Positions 22,556 through 32,141 of a DNA stretch of 64,000 nt are shown one piece after another. Within the stretch, counting starts at the first letter, position 1, and each line of letters starts with the position of its first letter. Source of the DNA: RUG11198 sp036342255 (GTDB taxonomy: Bacteria; Bacillota_I; Bacilli_A; RF39; UBA660); the NCBI GenBank assembly GCA_036342255.1, contig JAZAUS010000008.1:1-64000 (forward strand), read 5' to 3'. The position numbers and the translations under genes are program-made. Below the pieces are notes generated by a model. The model did no database searches. It was given only the letters and a program-made list of their open reading frames with translations, and was not told the origin of the DNA.

Positions 22556-24495
22556 TATTCTTGATTTAATTTTTTTAACAATATTTCTAACATTTTATCA
22601 CCATGTTCTTTACTTAATTGTTCTTTCCATTTTTTGTTATCATCTTTTGTTTTTATGTAACTGGCCATAATTCTTAGTTTTAGACTTCCTTTATCTATTT
22701 GATTCTTATATGAGGCAACTTTTGCACTTGGTGCATCATTAGATAATTCTGAGTTAAATGATTTTGAAACGAGACATAAATTGCCAAAATAATTTAATTC
22801 TTTTTTATTCTTCCATTCATCAAAGCCTTTGGGATTTCGTGGATAAAAGTGCTCTACTGAATTTCTAAATTCAAATTCAAATTTATTATATTGTTTTTCT
22901 TTATTATTTTTCCATAATAAATAATCTAAATAATTAAACAATATATGATGAATGTCTACCCCTTCATAAAAATAATTGTTTTCTTTATTAATAGTATAAT
23001 TATTATTGTCTTTTGATTTATTAAAATCTTTTATTATATTAATAATATTGTTAATAATTATTTCCTCTATTTTATCTTCATACTCTTGATTATTTATATT
23101 ATCAATAGTATTTAAATATTGTAATGCTTCTGTTATCCAGTGCATTACTTTTGGAGATGTATACGATACTCTTAATGCGGCTTGCATCATTATTGAGTTT
23201 TTTGATATTGATTTCCAAGTTGGGGATTTCGAACTTGATTTTCTTAATATATCTATACTCCATTGTCCATCTTTATTTTCATTTGTATATTTTCTCTTTA
23301 AAATATAGGAATCAAATAAATATCTAGATTTTAATAGTAAGTAAATGAATTTTAGAGAAAAATCTTCTTTTGGATTTTTTTTATTTAATTTTAAATAATC
23401 TAAATTCTTTATAACTTTTTCAAAGCTCTCTATTAGTTTGTTTTCATCTAATAGATCGTTTAATATATCATCTTCATTATATTCTGGTTTTATTTCTTCT
23501 CGTACAAATACTTTTAGAATGTGTAATAAAAATATTGGATATTTTATTATACTTTCATATTTGATTTCTTTATCTTTATCTTCATATTTGGTTATTATTC
23601 CTTCTTTACTGTCAGATAAATCTTCAATTATTTTTTTATAATTATTTGTGTTGTTTTTAATATCATTAATTGAACAAGTTTTTGGTTGAAATTCAATGTT
23701 CTTATTTAAATTATCATATAATTCATCAAAGCTATTTATTATGAATTTGTTCCAATTATCTCCAAATATTTTTCTTCTTATTTCTGGTGTAAAATTCATT
23801 TGTACATATGAATTCATATCAGAACATGCTTCCCATATTTCTGAAAATATTTTTCTTTTAATATTTCCTTTTGTTTCGTCATTTTTGTCTATAAAATTTA
23901 GTAATCTACTTTTAATTATATCTGTATTTAGTAGTTGCTCACCTCTTGTATTCATTATTTCAAAATAATGATTTAAATCTGTTTTTTCTGGAACTTCTGT
24001 TAGTATTAATTTTGTTCTTTCTAATTTTTGTTTTAACTTATCTTTATCTATTTGTTTAATTGTTTCGTTGATATATTTTGCTTTTTCTATGATACTTATA
24101 TCATATTGTTTACTTATTTCTTTTTTATCTATTAATTTATTTAAATCCTTTAGTGTTTTTGTTGATTTTTCTCTTAGGCTAAAATGTAGGGTATCTTTTA
24201 TTGGAAGATTTAAACATTTTAATATGATGTATAGCGTTGTCAATCTTTGTTGACCATCTATTATTTCATATTTACCATCATTATTCTTATGTGTTACCAT
24301 TATTCCTAAATAATATGTTTTTTCTTTGAAATCCATTATGTCTTCAAATAATCTATCTATTTGTTCTTCTTCCCATTCATATGATCTTTGATAAATTGGT
24401 ATTATAAAATCCATATTTTTATCAAAGATACTTTTTTCTTTTTCTAATATATAAAGTTCATCTATTTTATCATTATTTATTTTCATTGTTGTCAC
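22555..24495 (-). CDS. DUF262-DUF1524 (GmrSD-like) protein
   Basis: 646 aa. The N-terminal DUF262 has FIIPIYQRSYEWEEEQIDRL (about residues 29-48) and IIDGQQRLTTLYII (about 78-91), the ParB-like nucleotide-hydrolysing motif. The C-terminal DUF1524 HNH-type nuclease is marked by RNSVEHFYPRNPKG and LNYFGNLCLVSK (about 560-595). This full GmrSD arrangement is typical of type IV restriction enzymes that attack modified phage DNA. Its start overlaps the upstream DUF262 gene by 23 bases, so the two are made together. Confidence 0.82.
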   Translation of the reverse strand: MTTMKINNDKIDELYILEKEKSIFDKNMDFIIPIYQRSYEWEEEQIDRLFEDIMDFKEKTYYLGIMVTHKNNDGKYEIIDGQQRLTTLYIILKCLNLPIKDTLHFSLREKSTKTLKDLNKLIDKKEISKQYDISIIEKAKYINETIKQIDKDKLKQKLERTKLILTEVPEKTDLNHYFEIMNTRGEQLLNTDIIKSRLLNFIDKNDETKGNIKRKIFSEIWEACSDMNSYVQMNFTPEIRRKIFGDNWNKFIINSFDELYDNLNKNIEFQPKTCSINDIKNNTNNYKKIIEDLSDSKEGIITKYEDKDKEIKYESIIKYPIFLLHILKVFVREEIKPEYNEDDILNDLLDENKLIESFEKVIKNLDYLKLNKKNPKEDFSLKFIYLLLKSRYLFDSYILKRKYTNENKDGQWSIDILRKSSSKSPTWKSISKNSIMMQAALRVSYTSPKVMHWITEALQYLNTIDNINNQEYEDKIEEIIINNIINIIKDFNKSKDNNNYTINKENNYFYEGVDIHHILFNYLDYLLWKNNKEKQYNKFEFEFRNSVEHFYPRNPKGFDEWKNKKELNYFGNLCLVSKSFNSELSNDAPSAKVASYKNQIDKGSLKLRIMASYIKTKDDNKKWKEQLSKEHGDKMLEILLKKLNQE

Positions 24496-25855
24496 CTTCT
24501 TTATTTATTAGTTTTAATATTTCATATATTCTATACCATCTATGTTCTTTGGTGATGTTTTCTTTTATTTTTATATCTAAATTATATAAATCACTATGAT
24601 AGATAGAATTTTTTATTATTATAAACATTGGAATTTCGTTTGTATATTTAGAATCACTATTTATTCCTTGGGCATATTTGTTTATACTTGATAGATTTAC
24701 CATTTCTAAATCAAATCTTAGTGATAATGCCCACATTAATAGTTTCTTTACTATTATAGGATCTAGTCTATTAAACCTATCATAATAATATAATAAAGAA
24801 CAATAGTATAATCTTATAATATATTTCATTCCTATGGTATTGTCATTTTCTTTTATTTGATTTATTAATTCATTATTTGTTTTTTGGATTTCTATTCCTA
24901 TTTCATCATTTAGATATATACTTAATAATTCATAAATTAGTCTATGATTTTTCTTCATGCATTCATTTATTTCTTCTATTTTTTTAAAATATATATCTAC
25001 CATTTCAAAAAAAGGTATTCCTGAATAGAATGGATGTCCTATTTCATAATGATTCTTATTTATATTTGTATAATTATAGTTTTCTTTGCATAAATCTATG
25101 GTTACACCTTTATAATTATTAATTTCATGGATAGTAAATGGTTGATAATTTTTGTGTGAACTCCAATTTAAAATAGGATATAAATAATATGAGAACAGGT
25201 TATTTATTTCTTCTGAATTTCTGTTTTCCCATGATTTTACTTTTGAAGCTATTATTTTCATTAACTTTTTATTATTTGAATTTGAATAGTTTTCTACTGC
25301 TTCTCTTAGATGAAATGCTTTTAATAAATCATGGGGATTTAACTCTTTTCCACGTGAGTTTTGAGAATCAAATAATTGAAATGCTTCATCTAGTGATTCA
25401 ACATATACTACTAATACTTCTAGTATGTTTCTTATTGCATAATTAATTATTGTCTTTGAGTTTTTCTTGTTTTTTACCCAATTATTAATTACTGATATGT
25501 TCTCTTTTATTTTTGTTATTGTTTCTTTATTTGAAAACTTTTCTTCTAATAAAGTACTTCTAAAATTATTATCTATAATTATTTTTATAAGAATTAATGT
25601 TATTATTCTTTGTTGGCCATCTACTATTTCATATTTATTTTGTTTATTCTTATATAGTATTATTGTACCTATTCTATATTTTATAGGTTTATTATTTTGT
25701 CCTTTATCATAATAGGCTTTTTCTATATCGTTTAATAGTGTTATAACACTATTAAATGACCATTTATATGGTCTTTGATAGTTAGGTATTATTAAATTTT
25801 TCTTTGATAATAATGTTTTAACACTTATTATTTCAGTATTTTTTTTATTACTCAT
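24473..25855 (-). CDS. DUF262 protein without HNH domain
   Basis: 460 aa. DUF262 motifs NLIIPNYQRPYKWSFNSVI (about residues 16-34) and YEIVDGQQRIITLILIKI (about 75-92) are intact. The rest is helical, with no DUF1524 HNH signature. It is directly upstream of, and overlapping by 23 bases, a complete DUF262-DUF1524 gene. The pair may form a two-subunit GmrSD-type restriction complex in which this subunit senses or hydrolyses nucleotide while the partner cuts. Confidence 0.78.
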   Translation of the reverse strand: MSNKKNTEIISVKTLLSKKNLIIPNYQRPYKWSFNSVITLLNDIEKAYYDKGQNNKPIKYRIGTIILYKNKQNKYEIVDGQQRIITLILIKIIIDNNFRSTLLEEKFSNKETITKIKENISVINNWVKNKKNSKTIINYAIRNILEVLVVYVESLDEAFQLFDSQNSRGKELNPHDLLKAFHLREAVENYSNSNNKKLMKIIASKVKSWENRNSEEINNLFSYYLYPILNWSSHKNYQPFTIHEINNYKGVTIDLCKENYNYTNINKNHYEIGHPFYSGIPFFEMVDIYFKKIEEINECMKKNHRLIYELLSIYLNDEIGIEIQKTNNELINQIKENDNTIGMKYIIRLYYCSLLYYYDRFNRLDPIIVKKLLMWALSLRFDLEMVNLSSINKYAQGINSDSKYTNEIPMFIIIKNSIYHSDLYNLDIKIKENITKEHRWYRIYEILKLINKEGDNNENK

Positions 25856-25929
25856 TGTACTAACCTCTTTATAATTTATTCTTTATTATAATTATAACAT
25901 AGATTTTTATTTGAATATTATTATATTCA

Positions 25930-26110
25930 ATATAATTAATAAAATCATCTTTTTATTTATTCTTTATAAAAAGATAGTAAATTATTTGGATAATGCTCTC
26001 TTCAAAGGGACGAATTTTTGTTCGTTTTATACCTGTGATAAATGATTAAATCCCCTATATTTTAGGGGATTTAAATTTTTAATTATTTATAAAAGTTTAT
26101 CACTATTTAT
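25930..26110. other. Structured intergenic region of unknown role
   Basis: The 286-base gap 25856-26141 holds several inverted repeats: ATCTTTTTAT/ATAAAAAGAT (25946-25975), GACGAA/TTCGT (26009-26025), AAATCCCCTA/TAGGGGATTT (26048-26072), and outer arms GTGATAAA/TTTATCAC (26035-26102) that enclose the last one. It may be a terminator cluster for the five-gene operon or a small RNA. I cannot choose the strand with confidence. Confidence 0.35.
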
Positions 26111-26141
26111 AAATCTATATAGGTAAAAGTATAGGTAGCAA

Positions 26142-26537
26142 TTAAAATGGCCAATCTTCATTATTTATGAAATTATTACTAGTGACAGGAATTTCTTCAA
26201 CAGATTCATTATTAGATTCTACTTCTTCCATATCATTTTCTTCTGAAGAAACAATTTCAGTTTTATCTTCTAAAGAATCAGAGTTTTCTTTATATAATTC
26301 TAATAATTCTTCATCACTACAAATACTATTTATAATATTCTCTAAAGTAGTTTTATATAGTGCTAATTCAGGATTGTTTGAAGTTACTTCATATTCTGTT
26401 TTCTCACCATTTTTCTTCAAATCCAAGAAAGATTTAGATATTTCCTTAATATTATTAAAATTCAATTTCTTTATTTCTTCGCTAATTTTATAGTAAATAT
26501 TGTCATCATTATCTTTTTTTAATATTTCAATTTTCAT
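26142..26537 (-). CDS. Small acidic protein with aromatic C-terminal tip
   Basis: 131 aa, unrecognised. The N-terminal 60 residues look folded (IEILKKDNDDNIYYKISEEI), followed by a helix and a long Glu/Ser/Asn-rich tail ending FINNEDWPF. Acidic tails ending in Pro-Phe recall the SSB C-terminal peptide that docks DNA-repair proteins; this is only resemblance. The start overlaps the PHP-SMC gene end by 11 bases, so it belongs to the operon 26142-31993 and probably assists the ATPase. Confidence 0.6.
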   Translation of the reverse strand: MKIEILKKDNDDNIYYKISEEIKKLNFNNIKEISKSFLDLKKNGEKTEYEVTSNNPELALYKTTLENIINSICSDEELLELYKENSDSLEDKTEIVSSEENDMEEVESNNESVEEIPVTSNNFINNEDWPF

Positions 26538-28992
26538 ATGTTAATTCTCCTCCATATATTTGATATCTTTTCTTAATATTTCGTTTACCACCATCTAATA
26601 TTAAAGCTACCTTATTAGTTGCCACAAGTTTTTCTTCTTCAACATATTCAAGGCAATAAGAATTATAAGATATCTTATTATCATTATTAACAGATGCTTC
26701 AATAATCATATTAGCATCAGAATTTATTGCTACTATCGCATCATGAGATGTAACTATAATTTGTTTTTCAATCTTTTGTGTTTTAATAAAGGTAGATAAT
26801 GTTTCAGAAATAAAACTTTTATCTACATCATTTTCAGGTTGATCTATTAATATGATATCTGGTTGTTGTTCTTTGATTAATCTATTGAAATAAAATTCTA
26901 TAGATTTTTTTGCAATATCACCTTTATTAATATCAGATATTAATTTCCAACCATTATTTTCGTCCAAATATAATTCTATATTTCTTGGAATATCACTTGC
27001 ATCTGTAATTATTTCACTTAGATTAATATTAATTTCATTTAAAGATTTAATCAAATTCTTTGTAGAATCAGAATCAAGCAAATTAATTTTAGATAAGTTT
27101 AACGATCTGATTTTACCTTTAATTTTATCCAAATTAAATAATTTTGAATCTTCTAAATTAGTATTATTTACATTAAACAAATTATCATTTAAAGTTAAAC
27201 GAGCATAATCATTAGAATTAGTTTCAATCTCTTTCTTCAATGATTCATATGGTAAACTCAATTGAATTTCAGCTTCTCTTTTCTCATTAAGAAGTGTTCT
27301 TTTTAATAAATTAATCAATTTACCAAATTCACTTGTGTATATTTGTTCCCTAGACTTAACTGTTTTTTCTTTATTTCCTAGTTTATTAATTGAATCCTCA
27401 ATTTGTTCATTAATAACATCAACAAGTTTTTTTTCAAACTTGATTTGTCTAATTTTCTTTTTCACATTTAATGATTCAGTCTTCAAACTTTCTATTATTT
27501 CATTATATTTAAAAATTAAGTCATCAATCTTTTCTTTATCAACATCTAACGTCAATAATTCTTTAATTGAATTAAAATAATTAACAATTTTTTCTTGTTG
27601 ACTTAATAATTCATTAATTCTTTTTAATTTAAACGTTTGAGTTTTAAATTCACTTTCATCAAAAATATATTTATTTAAATTAAAAGCATAATTAGAAATT
27701 TTATTTTTTGACAAAAAGTCTATAGCCGAATAAATATTTTGAAGTATCCTTTCCCCAACTTCAATATTATTTTTAATATCCTTTATACATTGATAATAAT
27801 TATTTACATCATTTTTATAACGATTAATTATAACATTAGCATCATTATCATTATTTATGCCAAATTTTTCAGCTATTGATAGTTCATCATCTTGGCTCTT
27901 TAATATTTCGGAATAAATATTAGGAATTTCAATAATTTTTATATTTTTATTATCTATCTCACTATCGTATTTAATATCCAAAACTGATGATTTTCCAACT
28001 TTCTTTTCATATGGATTAACTCCTTCTTTAGCACCATCTTTGGATGATTTAGAAGCAGCGGTTAACCCAATATTTTTTATTTCATAAAGAATCTGATTTA
28101 ATAGTAAAGTTTTACCAGATCCAGAATTTCCAATTATTACATTTAATCCTGGTGACAATTTAATTAATGACTCTTCAAGAGATTTATTATTTTTAACCCT
28201 TATTTCTTTAATATAACGTTCTCTATTAATAATTTGATTCTCTAAAGATAATCGAGTATCTGAATTTCTTAAAGAAATTTCTAAACCCCTGTATGTTGGT
28301 AAAGCGTTAATTGAATATGATCCTTTTTCAAGAATTTTTTTCTTGCGATCCTCATCGTTATCAAATTTATAATCACTGCCCACATATGCTGGAGTATCTT
28401 CACCAATTTCACTTGCATTTAAAACTTTATGAATTTTTTCTACCATAGAATACAAATAATAGTCTTTTGTATTTTCAAATAGTATTGGAAAACCTGTGCC
28501 ACTAATCAACGCTTTTATAACCCAATCGATTGTAGATGATTCAATTTTATGATTTAATAATCCTTTATCTTTTATTGCATGAGGAATAAAAATAAATTCA
28601 AGATTTTCATGAAGATCACAAAAATCTTTTTTATTAAGCAAAACATTATTCCCTTTTGATACTCGCATATTAGTTAATTTATCCGAAAATTTTATTATAT
28701 CAACATTAGGACTAAGTATTGATATAGCGTGAAATTCTAAACTATCAAATTTATAATCTATCTCAACTCCAACTAAATGATTAATATTAAGCATGTCAGA
28801 TATAATTGCTTGCTTAACATGTTCACTAATATCAATATTATTATGACATGTTACAGCTTTTAAATCCACATTTTGTTCCTTAAGCCAATTATAATAATCT
28901 CTATGAGTATAATTATCTTTAACTTTTTTTCCTTTACAATCTATATCATGGTTGGTATGTTGATGTAAATCAATTCTACTCCAATATTCCAT
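26527..28992 (-). CDS. PHP phosphoesterase-SMC-like ATPase (TrlF-like)
   Basis: 821 aa. The N-terminus is a PHP domain: RIDLHQHTNHD (H10, H12), TCHNN (H50), GVEID (E77), IPHAI (H138) and GSDYKF (D207) supply metal ligands. It is followed by an SMC/RecN-type ATPase: Walker A GNSGSGKT (288-295), a long coiled-coil region (about 380-640), Walker B IILIDQPEN (about 713-721) and the switch VTSHD. Such PHP-ATPase fusions (TrlF-type) occur in bacterial conflict and RNA/DNA damage loci. Activity is presumably ATP-controlled nucleic acid or nucleotide cleavage. It lies in a tight operon with a nuclease-helicase and MazG. Confidence 0.85.
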   Translation of the reverse strand: MEYWSRIDLHQHTNHDIDCKGKKVKDNYTHRDYYNWLKEQNVDLKAVTCHNNIDISEHVKQAIISDMLNINHLVGVEIDYKFDSLEFHAISILSPNVDIIKFSDKLTNMRVSKGNNVLLNKKDFCDLHENLEFIFIPHAIKDKGLLNHKIESSTIDWVIKALISGTGFPILFENTKDYYLYSMVEKIHKVLNASEIGEDTPAYVGSDYKFDNDEDRKKKILEKGSYSINALPTYRGLEISLRNSDTRLSLENQIINRERYIKEIRVKNNKSLEESLIKLSPGLNVIIGNSGSGKTLLLNQILYEIKNIGLTAASKSSKDGAKEGVNPYEKKVGKSSVLDIKYDSEIDNKNIKIIEIPNIYSEILKSQDDELSIAEKFGINNDNDANVIINRYKNDVNNYYQCIKDIKNNIEVGERILQNIYSAIDFLSKNKISNYAFNLNKYIFDESEFKTQTFKLKRINELLSQQEKIVNYFNSIKELLTLDVDKEKIDDLIFKYNEIIESLKTESLNVKKKIRQIKFEKKLVDVINEQIEDSINKLGNKEKTVKSREQIYTSEFGKLINLLKRTLLNEKREAEIQLSLPYESLKKEIETNSNDYARLTLNDNLFNVNNTNLEDSKLFNLDKIKGKIRSLNLSKINLLDSDSTKNLIKSLNEININLSEIITDASDIPRNIELYLDENNGWKLISDINKGDIAKKSIEFYFNRLIKEQQPDIILIDQPENDVDKSFISETLSTFIKTQKIEKQIIVTSHDAIVAINSDANMIIEASVNNDNKISYNSYCLEYVEEEKLVATNKVALILDGGKRNIKKRYQIYGGELTYEN

Positions 28993-29006
28993 TTAATACC
29001 TCCATA

Positions 29007-30887
29007 CTAGCTGTTGATTATATTATTAATATATTTTCTTAAATTATCGTCAGTACAATAAACATAACAACCTTTCATACCCCTAGTCATTAGTGTTCTA
29101 TATGTATTTTTTATTATTAAATCAGCAATATTATTAGCTTCTTCTTGGCCTTTTTCTTTAACTATTTTATTAATTCCTTTTAATGATTGATCTGTCTTAG
29201 CTCTTTTTGTATAATCAGTTATTATGTGTCCGTTTTCATATCTCATGTCATCTCCAATAATAACTCCTATATAATCAAATTCTAATCCTTGGCATGTATG
29301 AATGCATCCAGCTTCATTTATGGAATCTTTATCAATTGCCCATGTTGTAGAACTACCTAAGTTCCAACTTATTTCAAAATTATATTCTGGTATTACTATG
29401 TCATGAATGTCTGTTTTATTTTTTCCTTCACTTATCCAGTTCCAGCAATATCCTGCTACTAATCTAGATTTATTATTTTTTTTATTTTTTTCTTCAATAG
29501 CTTTTCTTAATTCATTAGGATTATCAAATACTTTAAAGTCATAGTCAAATCCATCTATATCAAAATTAGCAGTTTCTTTTATTTCTAGTAAGTTATTTAG
29601 CCATGCTATATAGCCATCAGAACCATTGCATCTAAATTGACTGTCTAATTCATAAGTATATATGCCAGCATCTAATTCATTAGCGTATTTCTTAATTAAA
29701 TCTTCACTACCAATATCTTTAAGGGTTACTTTTTGATTTTCATCTATAAAGAATATTGAAAAATTAGATGCATTAATTATTTCTTTAATTTGGTTTTCAC
29801 CCTTGTTTTGAAATAAACCTGACTTTTCATTTAATCTATGTGCTTCATCTACTATTAATACATCTAATTTATTGCTTTCTTCATCTACAAAATTACCTGA
29901 TCCTTGAAATAGATGATTAATATATGTTTGGGTGTAATCTCCTCTTAACTTTGTGGAAAAAACATTTCTTGGAGCAGCATTTTTTGTTACATAGAAACAT
30001 GTCATGTTTCTATTATTAAATTCTACTAATAGATTAATTGCTAATACTGATTTACCTGTACCTGGTCCACCTCTTACTATCATTACATTCTTTTTATTAC
30101 TAGCCACTGTATCAATAGCATTACTTAATGCATATTCATATATAATCTTTTGTTCATCAATCATATAGAATTCTTTATTACCTTGTAACATTTTTGATAA
30201 AGAATCTTGAAGCATTTTAGATGGCCTAATTCTTCCATGATCTATTTCATAGAGAATGCTTCCATCATCTCCATCTTCTATATATCTTTTAATAAAATCT
30301 CTTAGTTTAATGACATCATTATGTCCAAATAATGGGGCTATATTTGTATATTCTTTATAATTATCAGATAGTAATGTATCGTCATTATCGAAGTAATAAT
30401 TATGTAAATAAGCACATGGTACTATATTAATATTTTTTAATTGGACTGATTCATTATAATCTTTAATTAAATTAGCATAAGTCATTGCTTGGTATGATGG
30501 ATGGTTGACATCTCTTAACCCTCCGCCTGTATATGTATTTACCTTATAAACACCATCTAATTTACCTACTTCAGTTGCTTTATCCCATTGTTTTAATTCT
30601 ACTATTACAACATTAGATTTATTTTTGTTATAGCCTGATATCATAAAGTCTATTCTACATCCAGTTGGGGGTATATTATACTCAATAGCAATACCTGTAT
30701 TATCTGGTATATCTTTATCATTTAATACTCCTCTCATATATTGCATAGAATTTTTCCATGAATTAAATTCTGGAGGACTTGGTCTTCTTTTAATTTTTTC
30801 TATATATTTATTTCTTATTTTATCCGCTATTAATCCTATATCTACATCATTAATAAAATCTTTTTTTATTCCTTCATATACTAACAT
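29007..30887 (-). CDS. DUF2075 nuclease-helicase
   Basis: 626 aa. The N-terminal PD-(D/E)XK-like core contains CRIDFMISG (D80) and VIVELKQW (E97, K99). The SF1-like helicase (DUF2075) follows: Walker A GGPGTGKS (273-280), Walker B LIVDEAHR (D347, E348), and later HTCQGLEFDYIGVIIGDD and TRGMKGCYVY motifs. The family is frequent in defence islands. It starts 6 bases after the membrane-protein gene and ends 14 bases before the PHP-SMC gene. Confidence 0.85.
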   Translation of the reverse strand: MLVYEGIKKDFINDVDIGLIADKIRNKYIEKIKRRPSPPEFNSWKNSMQYMRGVLNDKDIPDNTGIAIEYNIPPTGCRIDFMISGYNKNKSNVVIVELKQWDKATEVGKLDGVYKVNTYTGGGLRDVNHPSYQAMTYANLIKDYNESVQLKNINIVPCAYLHNYYFDNDDTLLSDNYKEYTNIAPLFGHNDVIKLRDFIKRYIEDGDDGSILYEIDHGRIRPSKMLQDSLSKMLQGNKEFYMIDEQKIIYEYALSNAIDTVASNKKNVMIVRGGPGTGKSVLAINLLVEFNNRNMTCFYVTKNAAPRNVFSTKLRGDYTQTYINHLFQGSGNFVDEESNKLDVLIVDEAHRLNEKSGLFQNKGENQIKEIINASNFSIFFIDENQKVTLKDIGSEDLIKKYANELDAGIYTYELDSQFRCNGSDGYIAWLNNLLEIKETANFDIDGFDYDFKVFDNPNELRKAIEEKNKKNNKSRLVAGYCWNWISEGKNKTDIHDIVIPEYNFEISWNLGSSTTWAIDKDSINEAGCIHTCQGLEFDYIGVIIGDDMRYENGHIITDYTKRAKTDQSLKGINKIVKEKGQEEANNIADLIIKNTYRTLMTRGMKGCYVYCTDDNLRKYINNIINS

Positions 30888-30893
30888 ATTTAT

Positions 30894-31670
30894 TTACTCA
30901 CTTCCCAATAATTTTGCATTTTCTACATTAAAACCATCTATTTTTAAGCTATTTATAATTTTATTTACAGGAATTATCATGGTGTTAATTCTTTGCATAT
31001 ACTTGTTATTTAATAAATCTTCATAATAAACTTCTACTATTATTTTTCTATGATTATTATTATTTAAAGTTAAAATTAAATCAATACAAACTGTTTCATT
31101 TTTCTTTATAAAGGATTGGTATCCATTAAGTGAAAACTTTCTGTCTTCCTTTTCGTCAACTTTTATTAAAATATTTATATTTTTGCTATGATTTAAACCT
31201 ATATTTTCCATTTTAAAGTATAAATGATATGTATCACCATATTCACCAATTTCTATAGTGTGATTATAGTTATACCTTGAACTTAAACTATGAAATGAAT
31301 AATTAAATATTGGAGCATTTTCAATTCTCTTATCCTCCTTATTACTTTCAATTTGAGTTTTTATTTGCTTCAAAGTTATCAAAACAACAAATACACCACT
31401 TATGATGGCACCAATGATTCCAATAATATATGAACTGATAAATTCGAACCATCTATTCATATTTATTCCATTTGCAATTCCTAGTGTAGTAGGCACATTA
31501 TATCTATCCAATAAATAAACAATAATTGGTATAAAATATACGAATAAAAACAAAATATATAAAACTCGTTCAGTCGGACTTTGGGATTCTTTGTACATTT
31601 TAACTCCTTGAATCACTGATACAATTGTAATAATTAATACTATGATATAACTTACAATCTTTATTGCCAT
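30894..31670 (-). CDS. Membrane protein of the MazG-DUF2075-PHP/SMC operon
   Basis: 258 aa. Three hydrophobic helices occupy the N-terminal 105 residues (IVSYIIVLIITIVSVIQGV; VLYILFLFVYFIPIIVYLL; IIGIIGAIISGVFVVLITL). A soluble region of about 150 residues follows that looks beta-rich (TYHLYFKMENIGLNHSKNIN), probably cytosolic. I do not recognise the family. Its position between MazG (8-base gap) and DUF2075 (6-base gap) argues for a shared function, perhaps membrane attachment or the effector of an abortive response. Confidence 0.7.
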   Translation of the reverse strand: MAIKIVSYIIVLIITIVSVIQGVKMYKESQSPTERVLYILFLFVYFIPIIVYLLDRYNVPTTLGIANGINMNRWFEFISSYIIGIIGAIISGVFVVLITLKQIKTQIESNKEDKRIENAPIFNYSFHSLSSRYNYNHTIEIGEYGDTYHLYFKMENIGLNHSKNINILIKVDEKEDRKFSLNGYQSFIKKNETVCIDLILTLNNNNHRKIIVEVYYEDLLNNKYMQRINTMIIPVNKIINSLKIDGFNVENAKLLGSE

Positions 31671-31678
31671 TCTACCAC

Positions 31679-31993
31679 CTACAACTTATTATATTTTGTA
31701 CTTTTTCCTTTTGATTTCTCTATTGGATATTTCTTAGCTGTCTTTTCCATCTTATCTAAAACTATTTGTTTAGGATCTACACCTAATTTATTTGCCATTT
31801 GTATACAGTAATTTAAAACATCTGCAAGTTCTTCTTTTACTTCTTCTAAATCGTAATTATCATTCCACTGAAAACATTCTAATAACTCTCCTGCTTCAAT
31901 ACAAATGCTTTTAGCTAGATTAACTGGAGAATGAAATTGATCCCAATCTCTTTCTTCATTAAATTTTTCAATCTTTTCTTGTAATTCTTTCAT
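31679..31993 (-). CDS. MazG-like nucleotide pyrophosphohydrolase
   Basis: 104 aa. The MazG signature is present: SICIEAGELLECFQW and EELADVLNYCIQMANKLG supply the E-x2-E and E-x2-D metal-binding residues. Small MazG proteins of this type cleave (d)NTPs to monophosphates. The start at 31993 has CAGGTGAT upstream; the in-frame GTG at 32002 lies inside that site. It is the first gene of the five-gene operon 26142-31993. MazG homologues are commonly linked with DUF2075 genes in defence islands. Confidence 0.88.
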   Translation of the reverse strand: MKELQEKIEKFNEERDWDQFHSPVNLAKSICIEAGELLECFQWNDNYDLEEVKEELADVLNYCIQMANKLGVDPKQIVLDKMEKTAKKYPIEKSKGKSTKYNKL

Positions 31994-32010
31994 AGATATC
32001 ACCTGATTTA

Positions 32011-32041
32011 ATTATAACATAAGATTACAGTTTAACCGTAA
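32011..32041 (-). promoter_or_regulatory. Promoter region and palindromic operator of the five-gene operon
   Basis: TATAAT on the minus strand (32011-32016) lies about 20 bases before the MazG ATG. TTACAGTTTAACCGTAA (32025-32041) is an almost perfect 17-base palindrome where the -35 element should be. A 12-codon ORF (32025-32063, minus, MKIIELEITVKL) with GGAAGAGAG upstream ends inside this palindrome and could be a leader peptide. Confidence 0.45.
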
Positions 32042-32108
32042 TTTCTAGTTCTATAATTTTCATTTTGCTCTCTTCCACCCTGATAGAACAATATACACTA
32101 CATAAAAA

Positions 32109-32127
32109 GGCGCGTTATTTATGCGCC
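32109..32127 (-). terminator. Terminator of the HNH restriction gene
   Basis: GGCGC/GCGCC stem with an AT loop followed on the minus strand by TTTTTATG, 15 bases after the stop at 32142. Confidence 0.75.
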
Positions 32128-32141
32128 ATTTTATTAATTTG

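Noticed and set aside
25930..26110. Retron msr/msd RNA
   Set aside because: The structure is suggestive, but no reverse transcriptase is encoded anywhere in the window.
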